A DNA stretch of 64,000 nucleotides from Diploscapter coronatus (taxonomy: Eukaryota > Nematoda > Chromadorea > Rhabditida > Rhabditidae): contig OZ038422.1 of assembly GCA_964036155.1 (NCBI GenBank), positions 43,361,201 through 43,425,200 on the forward strand, in the 5' to 3' direction. The notes beneath the pieces are model-generated. The model saw only the letters and a list, made by a program, of their open reading frames with translations. It ran no database searches and was not told the DNA's origin. Made by a program: the position numbers and the translations under genes. Positions 46,001-57,705 of this stretch are shown here, piece after piece; position 1 is the first letter of the stretch; each line of letters starts with the position of its first letter.

Positions 46001-47697
46001 ATACACCCTGTTGATGTAGTTCACGTTTCCAAGCATTTTATCCGAGATTTATTGTTGTGTTTTTTTAATAATAGGAAAAAGCGCATAAATTCTATTTTGT
46101 AACAGATACGACTAACCACTCCCAGACATCCTCCTCGTCCTCCGGTTTCTTCTTCTTCTTGGGTGACTGGGACTGGCTCTGTGACTGTGACTGTGAGCCA
46201 CCCGAAGACGTCTTTTTCTCCTTCTTCTTCACTTCAGTCTTTTTCGTCTTTTCCTTGTCTTTCTTCTGCTTCTTCTTCTGAAAATTCCACTATCATTGCC
46301 AATTTACATTTATATTATTCTTTTAATTCTTTCAAGCGGATTACGAAACTATCATTTCTGCATGTCGGTTAAAACCACAAACATGTAACGGTGAGTCAAA
46401 CTTGGTATTTTCAAAAAAAAAAAATGATAACAATTTGAGAGTTGATGAATTATTGCAGAAATGAAATTTATTAGGATGAGTTCGTTTAGAATTTCGTAAA
46501 TTCAAAAATACTCACAGCAGGTTTGTAGTCGTCCTCCGAATAGTCGTTGTCGGACTCCTCCTTGTGTTTCCGCTTCTCCTTCTTCTGAATCATTCGATCA
46601 CTCGAGTCACTTCGCTCAAATCAACCCCTACCTTAGGCTCAGGCTTGTACTCCTCGTCCTCATCACTATCCTCCTTCTTCTTCTTCTTCAGCTTCCCATT
46701 CTTCTCCTTCTCTCTGTCCTTGTCTTTTGCCTTCTTCTCAGAGCCACCGCCATTCTCCTTCGCCTTTGCCAGTCTTTGGGCCCATGGAATGTCGTCATCC
46801 GACTCATAGCCCTGAAAATGTTTATCATCGTTGTCTTGGATAAGTTCTTGAACGGAGCCAATTTCAAATTTAGTTCAAAGATAATGACTAGTGTCGTTCA
46901 GAAGTCAATCAATCCAAATCAAATCAAATCAATGAATCCCAAACTCACGTCTTCCTTCTTGGGGCTCTTGAGTTGCTCTTTCTCGGGCCCGTGGCCGTTG
47001 CCCGTGCCATTCTTCATGTTCTCTTCGAACGAGCCATTGTTCTGCAATTTTGAATTTCAATGCTTTTATTGGTACTAGATTTTAATTCTGCTCAAAAAGA
47101 GTATCATACAATGCTATTAAAATTAAAGAAATGAACATACACTTCTTCATGCTCTGATCAGAAATAGTAAAGTATAATAAAGTTGGAGAATGGCAATCTT
47201 GAAAATTTCAAGATTATTGAATGATCCAATGTGGTTTTATTTTGTTGTGAAAAAATGGCGAACTCACAGGTTCCTCTTTGATCACGTTGCTGGACTCGTT
47301 GATTTCCATCGAGGACTCGAAATTGGCCGAGTCTCTGCTGTAGTCACTGCAAAAGTATCTTTTCTTCTTTTGGAAAATGTATGTGTCTTCATAATACTTG
47401 TAAATATTTCAACGAGTACTGTTAAGAAAGATAAGACGACATTTCATTGCTAACGTTCAAACTTCTAATTTAATTCAAAATTTACTACATTTCTGCTCTA
47501 ACTTGAATAAATCGATTTTTAATGCAGTTTTTTTTCTCCAGTCTTACTCTTTCGTATTTTTATACTGTTGTCAATGAAAGGTAGTATTATAAATATTCCT
47601 TTTCATTTTCAAAGTTCAATACTTACCCGTCCATTTGGTTAAACTCCTCGTGGCGATGATTCTCGTTGGCAAGAGGCACAGCAGACACTTCTGTCAT
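43091..47697 (-). CDS. top-1: DNA topoisomerase I (type IB)
   Basis: Relaxes supercoils by transient single-strand cleavage in the nucleus. Nineteen exons close in phase to 774 residues: 47627-47697, 47268-47346, 46949-47041, 46632-46811, 46516-46584, 46117-46277, 45766-45886, 45601-45717, 45274-45496, 45141-45228, 44769-44913, 44446-44589, 44285-44397, 44058-44199, 43896-44010, 43717-43844, 43520-43666, 43362-43463, 43091-43177. The first 210 residues are the charged Lys/Glu/Ser N-terminal domain with nuclear-localisation-like KKKK blocks. The core holds the catalytic Arg in [14 protein letters not shown] (about 501) and His in [13 protein letters not shown] (about 645). A coiled-coil linker precedes the C-terminal active-site Tyr in [18 protein letters not shown] (about 727). 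The intron after 43,717 starts with GC (AAG|GCAAGA), a non-canonical GC-AG intron. Confidence 0.97.
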
Positions 47698-50600
47698 CAG
47701 CTCGGCAGCCAGAAACAAACCAACAGATGAACAGAATGAACAGAGGAGCGGCCAAGTATCACAGACTTTATCACCTGCAATCACAACTATTAATTACTGA
47801 ATTATAAAATGAAAAATATCCTTCGACTTCTCTAACTTCATAATTCTGACTGCGCTTTATGCAGTTCTTTCATAAAACGATAAATCTTATTAAATAATAC
47901 AGAGAGAAAGCGCAATCAGTTATTAAGTCGGGTCAAAAGATGGAGCGAGAGAAACTACGATAAATGGAAGGAAAGAGAGAAGAGAAGTGGACGAGAATTA
48001 AGTTACTGGAATTTCAACAAGTGTTGTGAACTGTGAGATATGAGATAACGTGAAAACATACAAGAAGAAATTGCCGAATTTTCTCAATTTAGATACTTTT
48101 TCAAGTGGGGCGAAACCAAAATATGATGGATGTTTTCCCTAATCTCTATTTTATTTTATAAATCGTTCTTCTATCTCTAGTCTAATTGAAAAATCACAAA
48201 TATTTCGAAAAGTCTACGAAAAACTTTCGGAATTATTATAATTTTGACTCCCCCCCACTGAACTCAAGAGTCGAAAAAACACAAGGCAAGAGTAAATGAA
48301 AGAACTAGAATATGATTGGATCATTTAATACAGTCAAATATAACTGGTTCCCCAACCGGTTTGAAATCAATCAGTCAATTTCCCTAGCTAACATCTGCAT
48401 GATTTTCATTGATTTTCTCCTTCCAATCAGTAATATCCCTGCAGCTCTCCTGTCAGCCCACTGCTCGCATCGCAATTCATCTCTCCATTTCTCGCCCTCC
48501 CTTCCCGTCTCTTTCCATCTCCTCTTCCTTCTCTCTCTTTGCTTTCCTTCTATGCACATCGCATCCTCATGTGTCTATAAGGAGAAGGAACGCTTTGAGG
48601 GAGGAAAGGAGAGAGATGAGGAGAGGGAAGAGAAGGGAAGGGAAGGAGGGAAGGGACGAACACTTTCCTCCTCAGGGTGCCCAGACTTTTTGTATTTCTT
48701 CTTCTCATTTTCCTCCCTCTTTGATTCGGGAGGAAAGACCCAAAACGTGTAGAAAATTCCGTCACACAGTGTGTAGAGTGGGGAAAAAGAACGAAAGAAT
48801 GTAAAGAGGTGGAGCCAGAAAAAAAGAAAAAAAACAATAAAACAACAATAGAGGTGTATGGAGCCAAAGTGCATGTCCTCTCCATCTACGAGTTCACACA
48901 AACCATATCCGTGCAAAGCGTGTTCCGAAAAGAAACAAAAATCCCCCCGAAATCCCAAATCTACGAGTCAAACAACCGGTCGAAGCATAAATCATAAAAT
49001 CGATACAAAGATGCTTGTAGATTAGAGGAATTTTCTCGAAAATTGCAATCATGAGAAGTGAAGAATGACATAATGCGAGATGGACACTTGATTAGCCAAC
49101 TTTCTCGCGAAATTTCGAGCGCACACAATGAATATTGAAAATGGGAGCCGATCGATTAAATCGATGAAAAATCGATAAATCAATGAGCGAATTGACGGGA
49201 ATCGATCAAGATTGACTTGTGAAATGAGCAGAGACATGAATGTGACTGATCCGTGTGATTTGGGCCTTGACAAAAGATGGGGAATGGGATAGTAGGGTTG
49301 GGGAAAATTGGAGGCCACAGAGACTAAGTACCCTGCTACACTCGGACTTGGTTGAAAAAGCGAAGAAACGCAGCCCAGCACAGGCCTAGCACTGCGCTGG
49401 CGAGGAGAACCGCGAAGTGACCTTAGTCGGGTTGCCAAAATTAACCGAACAAAGTCGAAATAGGGGTAATTTTATACCCAGAATCCGAATATTTAGGCCA
49501 AAAATGCCCCCGACTTTTCAATTTAGAAAAGTCCCGACGAAAACATTTCACTCGCAAGAGAATTGGACTGAAAAGTGGTCCGTAAAAGTTTCCGGAGTGG
49601 AAAGTTAGCGAATCCCAATAAAATGACCATCATTCGATAGCCTTCAGAATTCTAAACAACCTTTGTCAAAGGTATTTCTCGAAACTCTTCCATCCAAAAA
49701 CTTTATAACCCTATTTGCGAGGGCAGTTTCATTGAGGAATGCAAGTTTGGTTCAAGTTTCCAGCGTCGCGGAACGACGAGGGCGAATTAGAGAGCCAGAT
49801 TCGGGTGGGGAACGTCAATTTACACCAGCCCGAAGAAAAAGTCGACGAAATTCGAAAATTCAAAAATTGATAATCCGGACAGACGCGTTAGCGAGGGAAC
49901 AGACGCAGAGGAAAACATAGCAAACACCAGAGAAGCAGGGTGGAGACTTTTATGCGCGAAACGCAGTATATCCAGTACCAGTCTTCACTCCATTTCTGCC
50001 CGAATTATCGATTTTTGTTGGGTTTTGGGTGATTTCCGACTCGCTTCTCGGCAACCACCTACCAGCGGTTCACAGACTGCTCTCTGCGACCCCTCGCAGT
50101 CGCAGTCTTCACAACACTCACGACAGGTAAGCTGTTTTCGGGAGTAAATGGTGTGATTAAAGATCTTACAATTTTGTCGAAATGCCAGGATTTTTCGTAG
50201 ATTTTCGAAAACTTCCGAATTATTCTAATCAAGCACCTGAGAATCGTTCGTCCAGAATAGTTGGAGATACTCACTATCGAACTTCAACTCTTTGCAAATA
50301 TTCGAAATTGCGAAACTTCCCTTTTCCAAGCTTGCCAGTTTATTCACACGGATGTTTGTGGGACCTTTAGAGAAGAAATGGTGCACAGACTCCGAGTCCG
50401 GGTCCAGACATTAAAAATAGCCCCCATTTTTGCGACACTAACACTGATACTGCGATGTCATCAATATCAGTATCAAACTCCTTAAGTCTGTGAGAGTCGC
50501 ACTGCATCAGGTTATATCATCCTTATATGCCATTTCTCTCTTTTCCGTTTGTCTGCAAAAGAACTCGGTCGCGGCTTCTAAGAGGGGAGGCAGGAAGTGG

Positions 50601-50810
50601 AGAAATAGCGTGTAAAGATGATGCAATAGGACTCGGATCCCGACTCGGCACTATTCCAATGCACTCTATCGTTTCTTTTAAAGACACGTCGAAAACTCAA
50701 CTAATTGAAGGGGGTGCAGAAATACAGTCGATTATTTCTGAAAATCGGATTCAATTTTTCGAAATAATTCGATAACTTTTAGAATCGAGCGGAGAGAGGA
50801 GAGAAGAAGA
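47698..50810. other. Intergenic region between top-1 and the divergent 248-aa gene
   Basis: About 3.1 kb shared upstream by two divergent genes. It has purine-rich patches (48,590-48,660) and pyrimidine-rich patches (48,470-48,550) that create long open frames on both strands; none has exon borders or family resemblance. 49,390-50,100 is more GC-rich and could hold promoters. Confidence 0.4.
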
Positions 50811-52432
50811 ATGACGGAAGCAGCGACTTTGCAGCGCCGCCAGAGCAGTGGAGACTCGCCCTCTGCACATGGATACAAGGGACTCAACATGAATCACGGA
50901 TTCATCAAGAAAATTATCGAAAATCAAATCATCCGGTGACACTTGCTGATGTTTCAGAAAGAAAATATCAACGAACTTTCAGAGACGAGTATCACAAGAT
51001 AATGGAGGAGCGGAGCACAGCCGTGAGGAAGGCCATCTGCTCTTCGAATGGAAACACGCCCGACAGGAAAACTGCCAATGGCACGGGAGGCACTATCAGG
51101 CATGTACAAGTGTTCAACAAATTCTAGAGAACGAGACAGCTTTTCTAAATGAGAAAAGATGGAGCTTTTTCCTTTAATTTTTGACGGAGTAAATAGATTA
51201 ATTAGAATCCTCTAGTTGGCGAAAACTAGAATCAAGGAAACATTCTCACGCTTTATTTTCGCTAGAGAGAAATGAGATGAATGATTTTTAAAAGATTTTC
51301 AACCATTTGCAGGAAGAACCAGATGACTGTGTACGTGCCGCCTCCGATGAGGAAAAACGAGGGAAACGAATCGAATGAAACACAGCTACTGGCGCCCGCG
51401 CTCGGGCAGAACAGACGCGACAGACCGGAAAAGATGGAGAAGGGGCAGGGCAAGAGCAAGGCCAAGAAGAAGAAGAGCAGGTACAGCGAGGCGGATGCTG
51501 AGTCTCCGGAAACTTCGAAGGTTAGAAGAGATTATATAGTGAAATAAGGAAATGGACGCGAATTGTTGCAGAAGAATGCGCCTGTCGCAGACATCATCAG
51601 CAACGTGGAGAGCAGCGATCTGCGCGAGAAGGTACAGCATATTCTACAGTTCGAAAAATGAAAGAAAAAAATTGTTAGTCTGATCATTGTTCTCTAATTG
51701 TGCAGATTTTTCTTTTCCAAACATTTGAAGTGAAAGAAAAACCAAAAAAAACTGAACTCATGAATGAAAAACACTAGCATAAGACTTGAATAATTGCTTT
51801 CTATAAGATTTTTCTAATTGAATGCGAATTTTATAGTTCTTGCCAGATGAAGATTCATAGAAATTGATTTCTGTTGCAGGTGCGAAAGAACGCTCTGGCA
51901 GAAATGAACGACTTGAATGAGCTGTGCTCGCGCCTGTCCAGCAGCAGCATCTCGCCCAATCTTCCGGTCGTCTCGCAGAGGGACGTCCAGGATGTCTTCA
52001 TTCTCGACATCAATTGCGGCAATGGAAAGAACATTGAAGTCACCGTCAAAAATGTAAGTGATTAGAATTTCGAAGGAAAGCATATCTTTCTTTCCTTCAT
52101 TAATATTTTTCATCTATAAAAATCTTAAGATAAAAACTATGACTAGCGAATTGGAATTCGACTTTATAATGATAGAAAAATGCGTTATATTTATAGTGGG
52201 GTTTTCTTTTATCATCGTTAACCTAGTAAAAATTTTATTTTTTTTCTATCCCATCCTAGAAGATACTATAGATTTGTGTTCGAGGATATTTTCTTCTTTC
52301 TTTCAGACGGACAACCCAGCTCGACTGGCCAAGTCTCTGGGCGTGAAGCACAAATACACGGACGTGCAGGTGCGCATTCTCCGAAAGAAACTCGAAAACG
52401 AATTCGAAAGGAGGAACATTGAAATTCGCTGA
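50811..52432 (+). CDS. Unrecognised 248-aa Lys-rich protein
   Basis: Best model: exons 50811-50847, 50958-51099, 51313-51520, 51572-51631, 51880-52053, 52307-52432, all in phase, TGA at 52,430. Exon 2 must leave through a GC donor (CAG|GCATGT at 51,100); the GT at 51,103 puts the next exon out of frame. An alternative exon 1 donor at 50,936 would leave a 26-base or frame-breaking intron. The N-terminus is basic, with a likely helix (KYQRTFRDEYHKIMEER). A proline/charged middle follows (VYVPPPMRKN, then KAKKKKSRYSE). The C-terminal 110 residues are compact: a helix (REKVRKNALAEMNDLNELC), VQDVFILDINCGNGKNIEVTV, then DNPARLAKSLGVKHKYTD and a helical end. The last part resembles beta-grasp-like modules with a DNP..LA helix seen in some cytoskeletal proteins, but this is only a pattern. 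Function unknown. Confidence 0.72.
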
Positions 52433-53682
52433 CAGCGAGAAGACGTGAATGGAGACGGGCAGATTAGCGAGGAGCCACAGTAGGCCAATTCACACTGATA
52501 TTATCTAGTCCTTGCAGTTACTTCACATCAAATGTACTTTCGGAGATCTGTAAAGGTTACTGAAACTAAAAAAGTTCTTGATAAGCTATCTAACCAGAGA
52601 TGAACATTCTATTACATTTTAATGGGAAAGAACATTCTACCTTACAGATTCTCATCACTGATCGTATTATTCTCAATTTTTATAAAAATGTTTGTTCCAA
52701 TTGTCTGAACATATGATTGCCAGATTTAGCTTATTCAATTGATGCCAGAGAATTAAATTGTATTTATCTCGCTTGGAATTTGTTTATCTAGTGATCTTCT
52801 AGCTATTTCGAATTTATCCTTTATCACTTTCATCGAGCTTTACCTTTATCTCAAATCGCAGAATAGTCAATTTATGTTTGCATAATCACTCGATCAAGCG
52901 ATTTTATCCCCTACAAAATTCTCCTGCCAATCATACCAATTGAAACTACTTTCTAGGGTAATTTAAGTGCAATTAAGGAATGGTGAGGATCTCAATTTTG
53001 TAATTTTCGGAGATTCCCACTCTTCCTTTCCCAGTCCAATTTCAAATATCCTTATTTAGAAATATATCTCAGTGCCTCAGAGCATCATTTTCAGCAGAGA
53101 TTTGTGATTCGTTGATCTGAAACGAGTTTTACGTGTTCGATACAAGTCGATGTATCGAGCGATTTTATCTTCCGGTTTTCAAATTAGGTGCAATTAAAAC
53201 TTTATAGATCGTTTGGATCAAATTATTTTCTTATGTTATTTTTAATTTTTACTTTGATCTAAACGATTTCTACATCATTCGAACATTTCTTATTGTCAAT
53301 CGGTAACTTTGTTGATCTTTCATTGTACCTTTTCTCACCAAGATTTTTGTCAACTGAAACTTGTTATTCTTGTTTTGTCATCAATTCATCACAATTCTTT
53401 TTTTCATCAGGAATTTTTTTATTTAAAAAATGGTTGCAGAACTGTGATGAAGCATAGCAATGACCATCTCGAATTTTCCGTAGATTTTTCGCAAAAAGTC
53501 TACCTCGAACCGTAGCTAATTTTATCCCACATTCCTCCCCACCTGAACATTTAGAAAATCGAATAAATTGTTGAAAAAAGAATGTTTCATCTTGAAGGGT
53601 AATTGTAGAAATCAGATGATGATATCTGCGAAGTGTAGTAAGTTTTGAGTTGATTTGCTTATGTTTCAGTTCCAGATTCAGA
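52433..53682. other. Intergenic region upstream of mtg2
   Basis: AT-rich, no gene seen. A TTTCAG acceptor directly before the mtg2 start (near 53,669) would suit trans-splicing. Confidence 0.35.
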
Positions 53683-56600
53683 ATGACGGTGCTGTGCCGT
53701 TCCTGTGCAGTGACAATGTCAATGGCCGCGAGGTGGAATTCGACTCGAATTGTCGCTTCAAAAATGACCAAGGACCCCATTCTCCCAGACAAACCCAAAT
53801 CGCAATTCGAGGTTAAACGCCTTTAATTCAGACATGGGTAGAGGCTTTGTAAAAAATCTTTTTCTGATTCAGATCCAGGCGAATTTTCAGCTAAGCTGCA
53901 TATATAGAAGAAGTGGTACACAAGGGGAAATTTTCTATAACAAAAATTGATATATAGGGGGTACGGAATAAGAATTTTAACGAGAAATTTTAGCTTAGGG
54001 GATACGCTAGTGGAAATCTGGCTTAAGCGCTATTTGAAACTGAAATTTGATTTTTCAGTCCTCCTCGTTCGTTGACTACCGTCGAGTGAATTGCAAAGCC
54101 GGCAACGGCGGAAATGGAATGGTTTCGTTTCTTAAGTAAGAATTTATTTGTGAAGAAGCTGAAGAAAATTTGAAATTCATAAACTAAAAAATGGGATTTA
54201 TCTTGAAACTTAGTTTGCGGTTCATTTTATTTTCTGTATACTCCAAGTGATCATGCTAACTGATTTGAGCATTTTATCCTCAACCATGGTAAAAATATTC
54301 ACCGTTTTCCACTTCAATTCCAAACACCCATTGATTGTTGAATTTCAGAGAATCTAATCGGCCTTGGGGAGGTCCAGACGGCGGAGATGGGGGAAATGGC
54401 GGTCACATTCTGTTCAGAGGTTCGTTTCCATTCCATTTTTGGAATTGCATAGCGTTTTTTTTTTTTTCATATTGTCATGTTCAAGTTCTTATGACTTCAT
54501 TTTTCAATCGACACACACTCGTCCTGCAATGTTTGCTTTCCGAAACAATCCAACAACTTTGGCTTCCCCGTGGACTTTATTAGTGATGACTCGATCAGCG
54601 GGCAGATGGGAGGATGGGCTAGAAATCGAGTGCAGTGAAGGCAGAGAAGGAACGAATGGGCAGGATGATTCATCCACTTTTGGGCTTCTCGTTGTTCATG
54701 CAGGACCCAGGCGAGCAATTGAACAGATGAGCCCATTTGCCCTTGGTGAGCGCGTAGGTCATCACGAAGCCGATCAGAATGATTACAATTGCTATCAGCA
54801 GCACTACTGCAAAGGAAGGGAGTAGATGAAGGGCGTTGACAGACCTTGTCAGAAACTACTAACTGAGAAGTGCGCAACAGAGAGTGCCTTCCATTCTGAG
54901 CAGGTAGTTCTGCGGCTCCATTTTGTCCTTCACACGCACCTTCTTCGTCTGCAAACTCACATGCTCATTATCAGTTTAGTCATTCTCTGTCCGTAGTTCA
55001 TGAACTTCAGTGTGAATGACACTTTCGAATTATGGGAGAGAAGTTCACACCATTCATGGATCCAGACACTTTTGCCTCTATTCAAACCTTGGCCTTCTTT
55101 TTCTTCTTGCCTCCACGATCCTTCGACTTCTTGTGTTTGCGTCTCTGTAATCATTCATTCTCCTACCATTCTTCATACATTTCATCATCCACTCCAACCT
55201 GTTTCTTCTTTTCCATGTCGTCGATCAAATCGAGTATTGTGGAACTCTGTTTGTTGTCTCCTCGACTGGTCGCTCCCGTGTCGTTCAACGTGTCCCTGCA
55301 ATTTGATGCCTTGTCTTATCATCATCATCATCATCTAGTGTCATCTCATTATCTTTATCTTCAACTCACGTGAAGGACGCATTAATGGCTGGATCTGCCA
55401 TGTCTGCCCTGATCGCTCTGTCCTTGCAGTCGTTCAGCTGCTTTTCTGCTTTTCTCTGCTCTTCTTCTTTGTCTCTTTCGAGTGGATTGCTGTGCAGCTC
55501 CTTTTCCCGAATTGTGTTCTGTCGAAAGTTCGACTGTCGACTGGTCGGCGAATCGGCAGACGAGGTAATGAGGGAATGAGGGGAGGGGGATTCAGAAACG
55601 ACCAATCTGTGCATTTGTACCATGTACGCAAATTTTTCAAACAACTTCGAAAATTTCGATTCATTGAATTTCAGCAAGTCACGAAGCAAAGGACTTGGCA
55701 CATATAAAGCCGACGATTCGAGCAGCGAGTGGGGAGTTTGGAATGTCGAAGAACTGCGACGGGAAGAATGCAGAGCACACGGAGATTCTCGTGCCGAGAG
55801 GCACTATGTTCAGAGACCCCCGAACTAGGCAGCTCATCTACGAGGTCAACAAGGAAGGAGATGTGAGTAGAGAATGCTCTATCTTCCAAAAAAATCTTTA
55901 TTTTGCAGATTTTCATCGGAGCCCGAGGCGGCAGTGGAGGCAGGGGCAATCATTTTTACGTGACAAATGAAGTGAGAAAGCCGTTCAAAGCTGAATATGG
56001 AGGATTGGGAGAAGCTGTAAGCTCCTTTTCTCTTGATCTTAAACGAAAATGAAAATCTATGAAAAGAAAAAAAAAAAACAAGAACCTAGACTTCGACATA
56101 AAAATATTCAACTCGAAGTTTTGTCTGCTCTTGGTAAAGGATAACAATTCTGACTCTTGCAATCAAGTAGCAATGCATTGGGTTCTTCTAAATGTTTGCA
56201 AATTTCAGATATCGTACGACGTTGAAATGCGAATGATTGCAGCTGCAGGACTCGTTGGATTTCCGAATGCAGGCAAATCGTGAGTTCAGTTATTTTCCTT
56301 TCGAACAATATCTATATCTCATTGTTCATCGAAAAATAGAAGCTTCTATTCGATGTTGGAAATGGACGTATTTTCAGTTCTCTTCTGCGAGCGATTTCTC
56401 GTGCCAAACCCAAAGTTGCCGCCTATCCATTCACGACTCTAAAACCTCACATCGGGATGGTGCAGTACGATGATTATGAACAAATTGCTGGTTATTTCTC
56501 CTGCAAGAAACCTCTAATAATTTGCTTTCAGTAGCTGATATTCCCGGTCTGATAGAAGGGGCTCATTTGAATCGTGGACTGGGTATTTCATTTCTGAGGC

Positions 56601-57187
56601 ACATCGAGAGATGCAGGTATCGTTATTATCTGATTTATTTTCCTTTTAAATTCCCGATTTGTTATTTTTCAGTTGTCTGTTCTATGTGTTGGACGTTTCT
56701 TCTCCCCAGATTCTATCAGAATTCGACTGTTTGCGGCACGAGTTGGAATGCTACAAGGAAGGCCTATCGAAAAGACCTGCCACTATCGTTCTCAACAAAA
56801 TCGACCTGGTTGAGGAGGTGAGTCAATTGTTTTTGAGATTTTCTTTTTGAAGTACTTAAACAAGTTTTGAAATGGCTTACAAGAAAAGAGTGAGAATGAA
56901 TATTTAACTTCAGCTCTTCAAAATTGACATTTTTAAAATCATTCTTAGAGCTAGAATAAGACTCGTGCAGAAGAACAAAGATTAAAATTTTATCTTATTC
57001 TTTGTAAAAACTATCCATCACAAAAGCAGAGATTCAATTTTTGCCATTTCAGAATCAAATTTTCAAATATCGATCTCATTTCTCGGATTTCACGATCTTC
57101 CCAGTCTCAGCTCTGCGAGGTACGGGCATATTCGACTTGCTGTCCTATCTGCGTAAAGTCCACGATGAACAACTGGAAAAGTTATGA
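53683..57187 (+). CDS. mtg2: Mitochondrial ribosome-assembly GTPase, Obg family (MTG2/GTPBP5)
   Basis: Obg-type GTPase needed for late assembly of the mitochondrial large ribosomal subunit. Ten exons close in phase to 373 residues: 53683-53811, 54059-54135, 54349-54419, 55675-55862, 55909-56016, 56209-56279, 56378-56490, 56532-56616, 56673-56817, 57053-57187. The N-terminus ([22 protein letters not shown]) is basic and hydroxylated, as a transit peptide. The Gly-rich Obg domain follows ([37 protein letters not shown]), then the G domain: G1 GFPNAGKSS (about 208-216), G2 [10 protein letters not shown]3 [13 protein letters not shown]4 NKID, G5 SAL. It lacks a C-terminal extension, as in the mitochondrial branch. 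The 1.25-kb intron 54,420-55,674 contains an antisense gene. Confidence 0.96.
54670..55401 (-). CDS. Small Lys-rich single-pass membrane protein nested in mtg2 intron 3
   Basis: Five exons close in phase to 135 residues: 55370-55401, 55199-55295, 55088-55144, 54864-54948, 54670-54806. The start chosen is [10 protein letters not shown]; the same frame is open upstream to 55,701, overlapping an mtg2 exon on the other strand, so a longer N-terminus is possible. The product has an acidic/polar head, a strongly basic stretch ([19 protein letters not shown], near residues 41-60), a single membrane helix ([18 protein letters not shown], about 91-108) and a short tail with two Cys (CSPGSC). Type II topology is likely by the positive-inside rule. 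No family recognised. All splice sites are on the minus strand inside an intron of the plus-strand gene. Confidence 0.78.
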
Positions 57188-57705
57188 TCTTTGTTGATTA
57201 GTTGGCTAATTGTTAGATTTGTTTTGTTTGTATGCGCGGGTATTTTTATCCTTGAGATTATCCGAATAGAAGTTATACTCCTTTATTTCGATGGTAAAAA
57301 TGCTTGCTCACATGATGTTCAATAAATAATTTATGCTCAAAGATGGACTATCTTGATCTGAACAATGCGGTTGAGAAACACCATGAATATCTAACATTGG
57401 TGAAAACACATGTTCACCTAGTTTTATCTGGCTTTGACACCTAATAGTATAGAAAGAACATGGAATAATGTTTCTTTTCGATAAATTGTATCCTCTTTTC
57501 CATTCGGTAATTTCTCCATTTTTTTTCTCGATTCTTTCTCCTTTTATTGTTTTCACTTATCATTCGTGCTCCTTTGCTAATCCTCTAGCCTTCTTAATTT
57601 ATATTCTCTTCGCTCCATCGCTAATTGTTGGCGCAATTCCTCGATTTCGAATATTTTCGTTTTTTTCCTTTGTAGCACACACACACGAGTTGTGTTCCAG
57701 AAATA
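57188..57705. other. Intergenic region between mtg2 and the RAD9 homolog
   Basis: Only about 500 bases separate two same-strand genes. A pyrimidine-rich stretch with TTTGTAG/CCAG acceptor-like sites just before the ATG would suit trans-splicing and possibly an operon; spacing is longer than the usual ~100 bp. Confidence 0.35.

Noticed and set aside
48371..48958. Frames in the top-1 upstream region suggesting a gene
   Set aside because: GA/CT-biased sequence with all-frame openness and no exon borders.
53364..53798. 144-codon minus-strand frame overlapping the first mtg2 exon
   Set aside because: No family resemblance; the plus strand has a transit peptide and Obg exons in phase.
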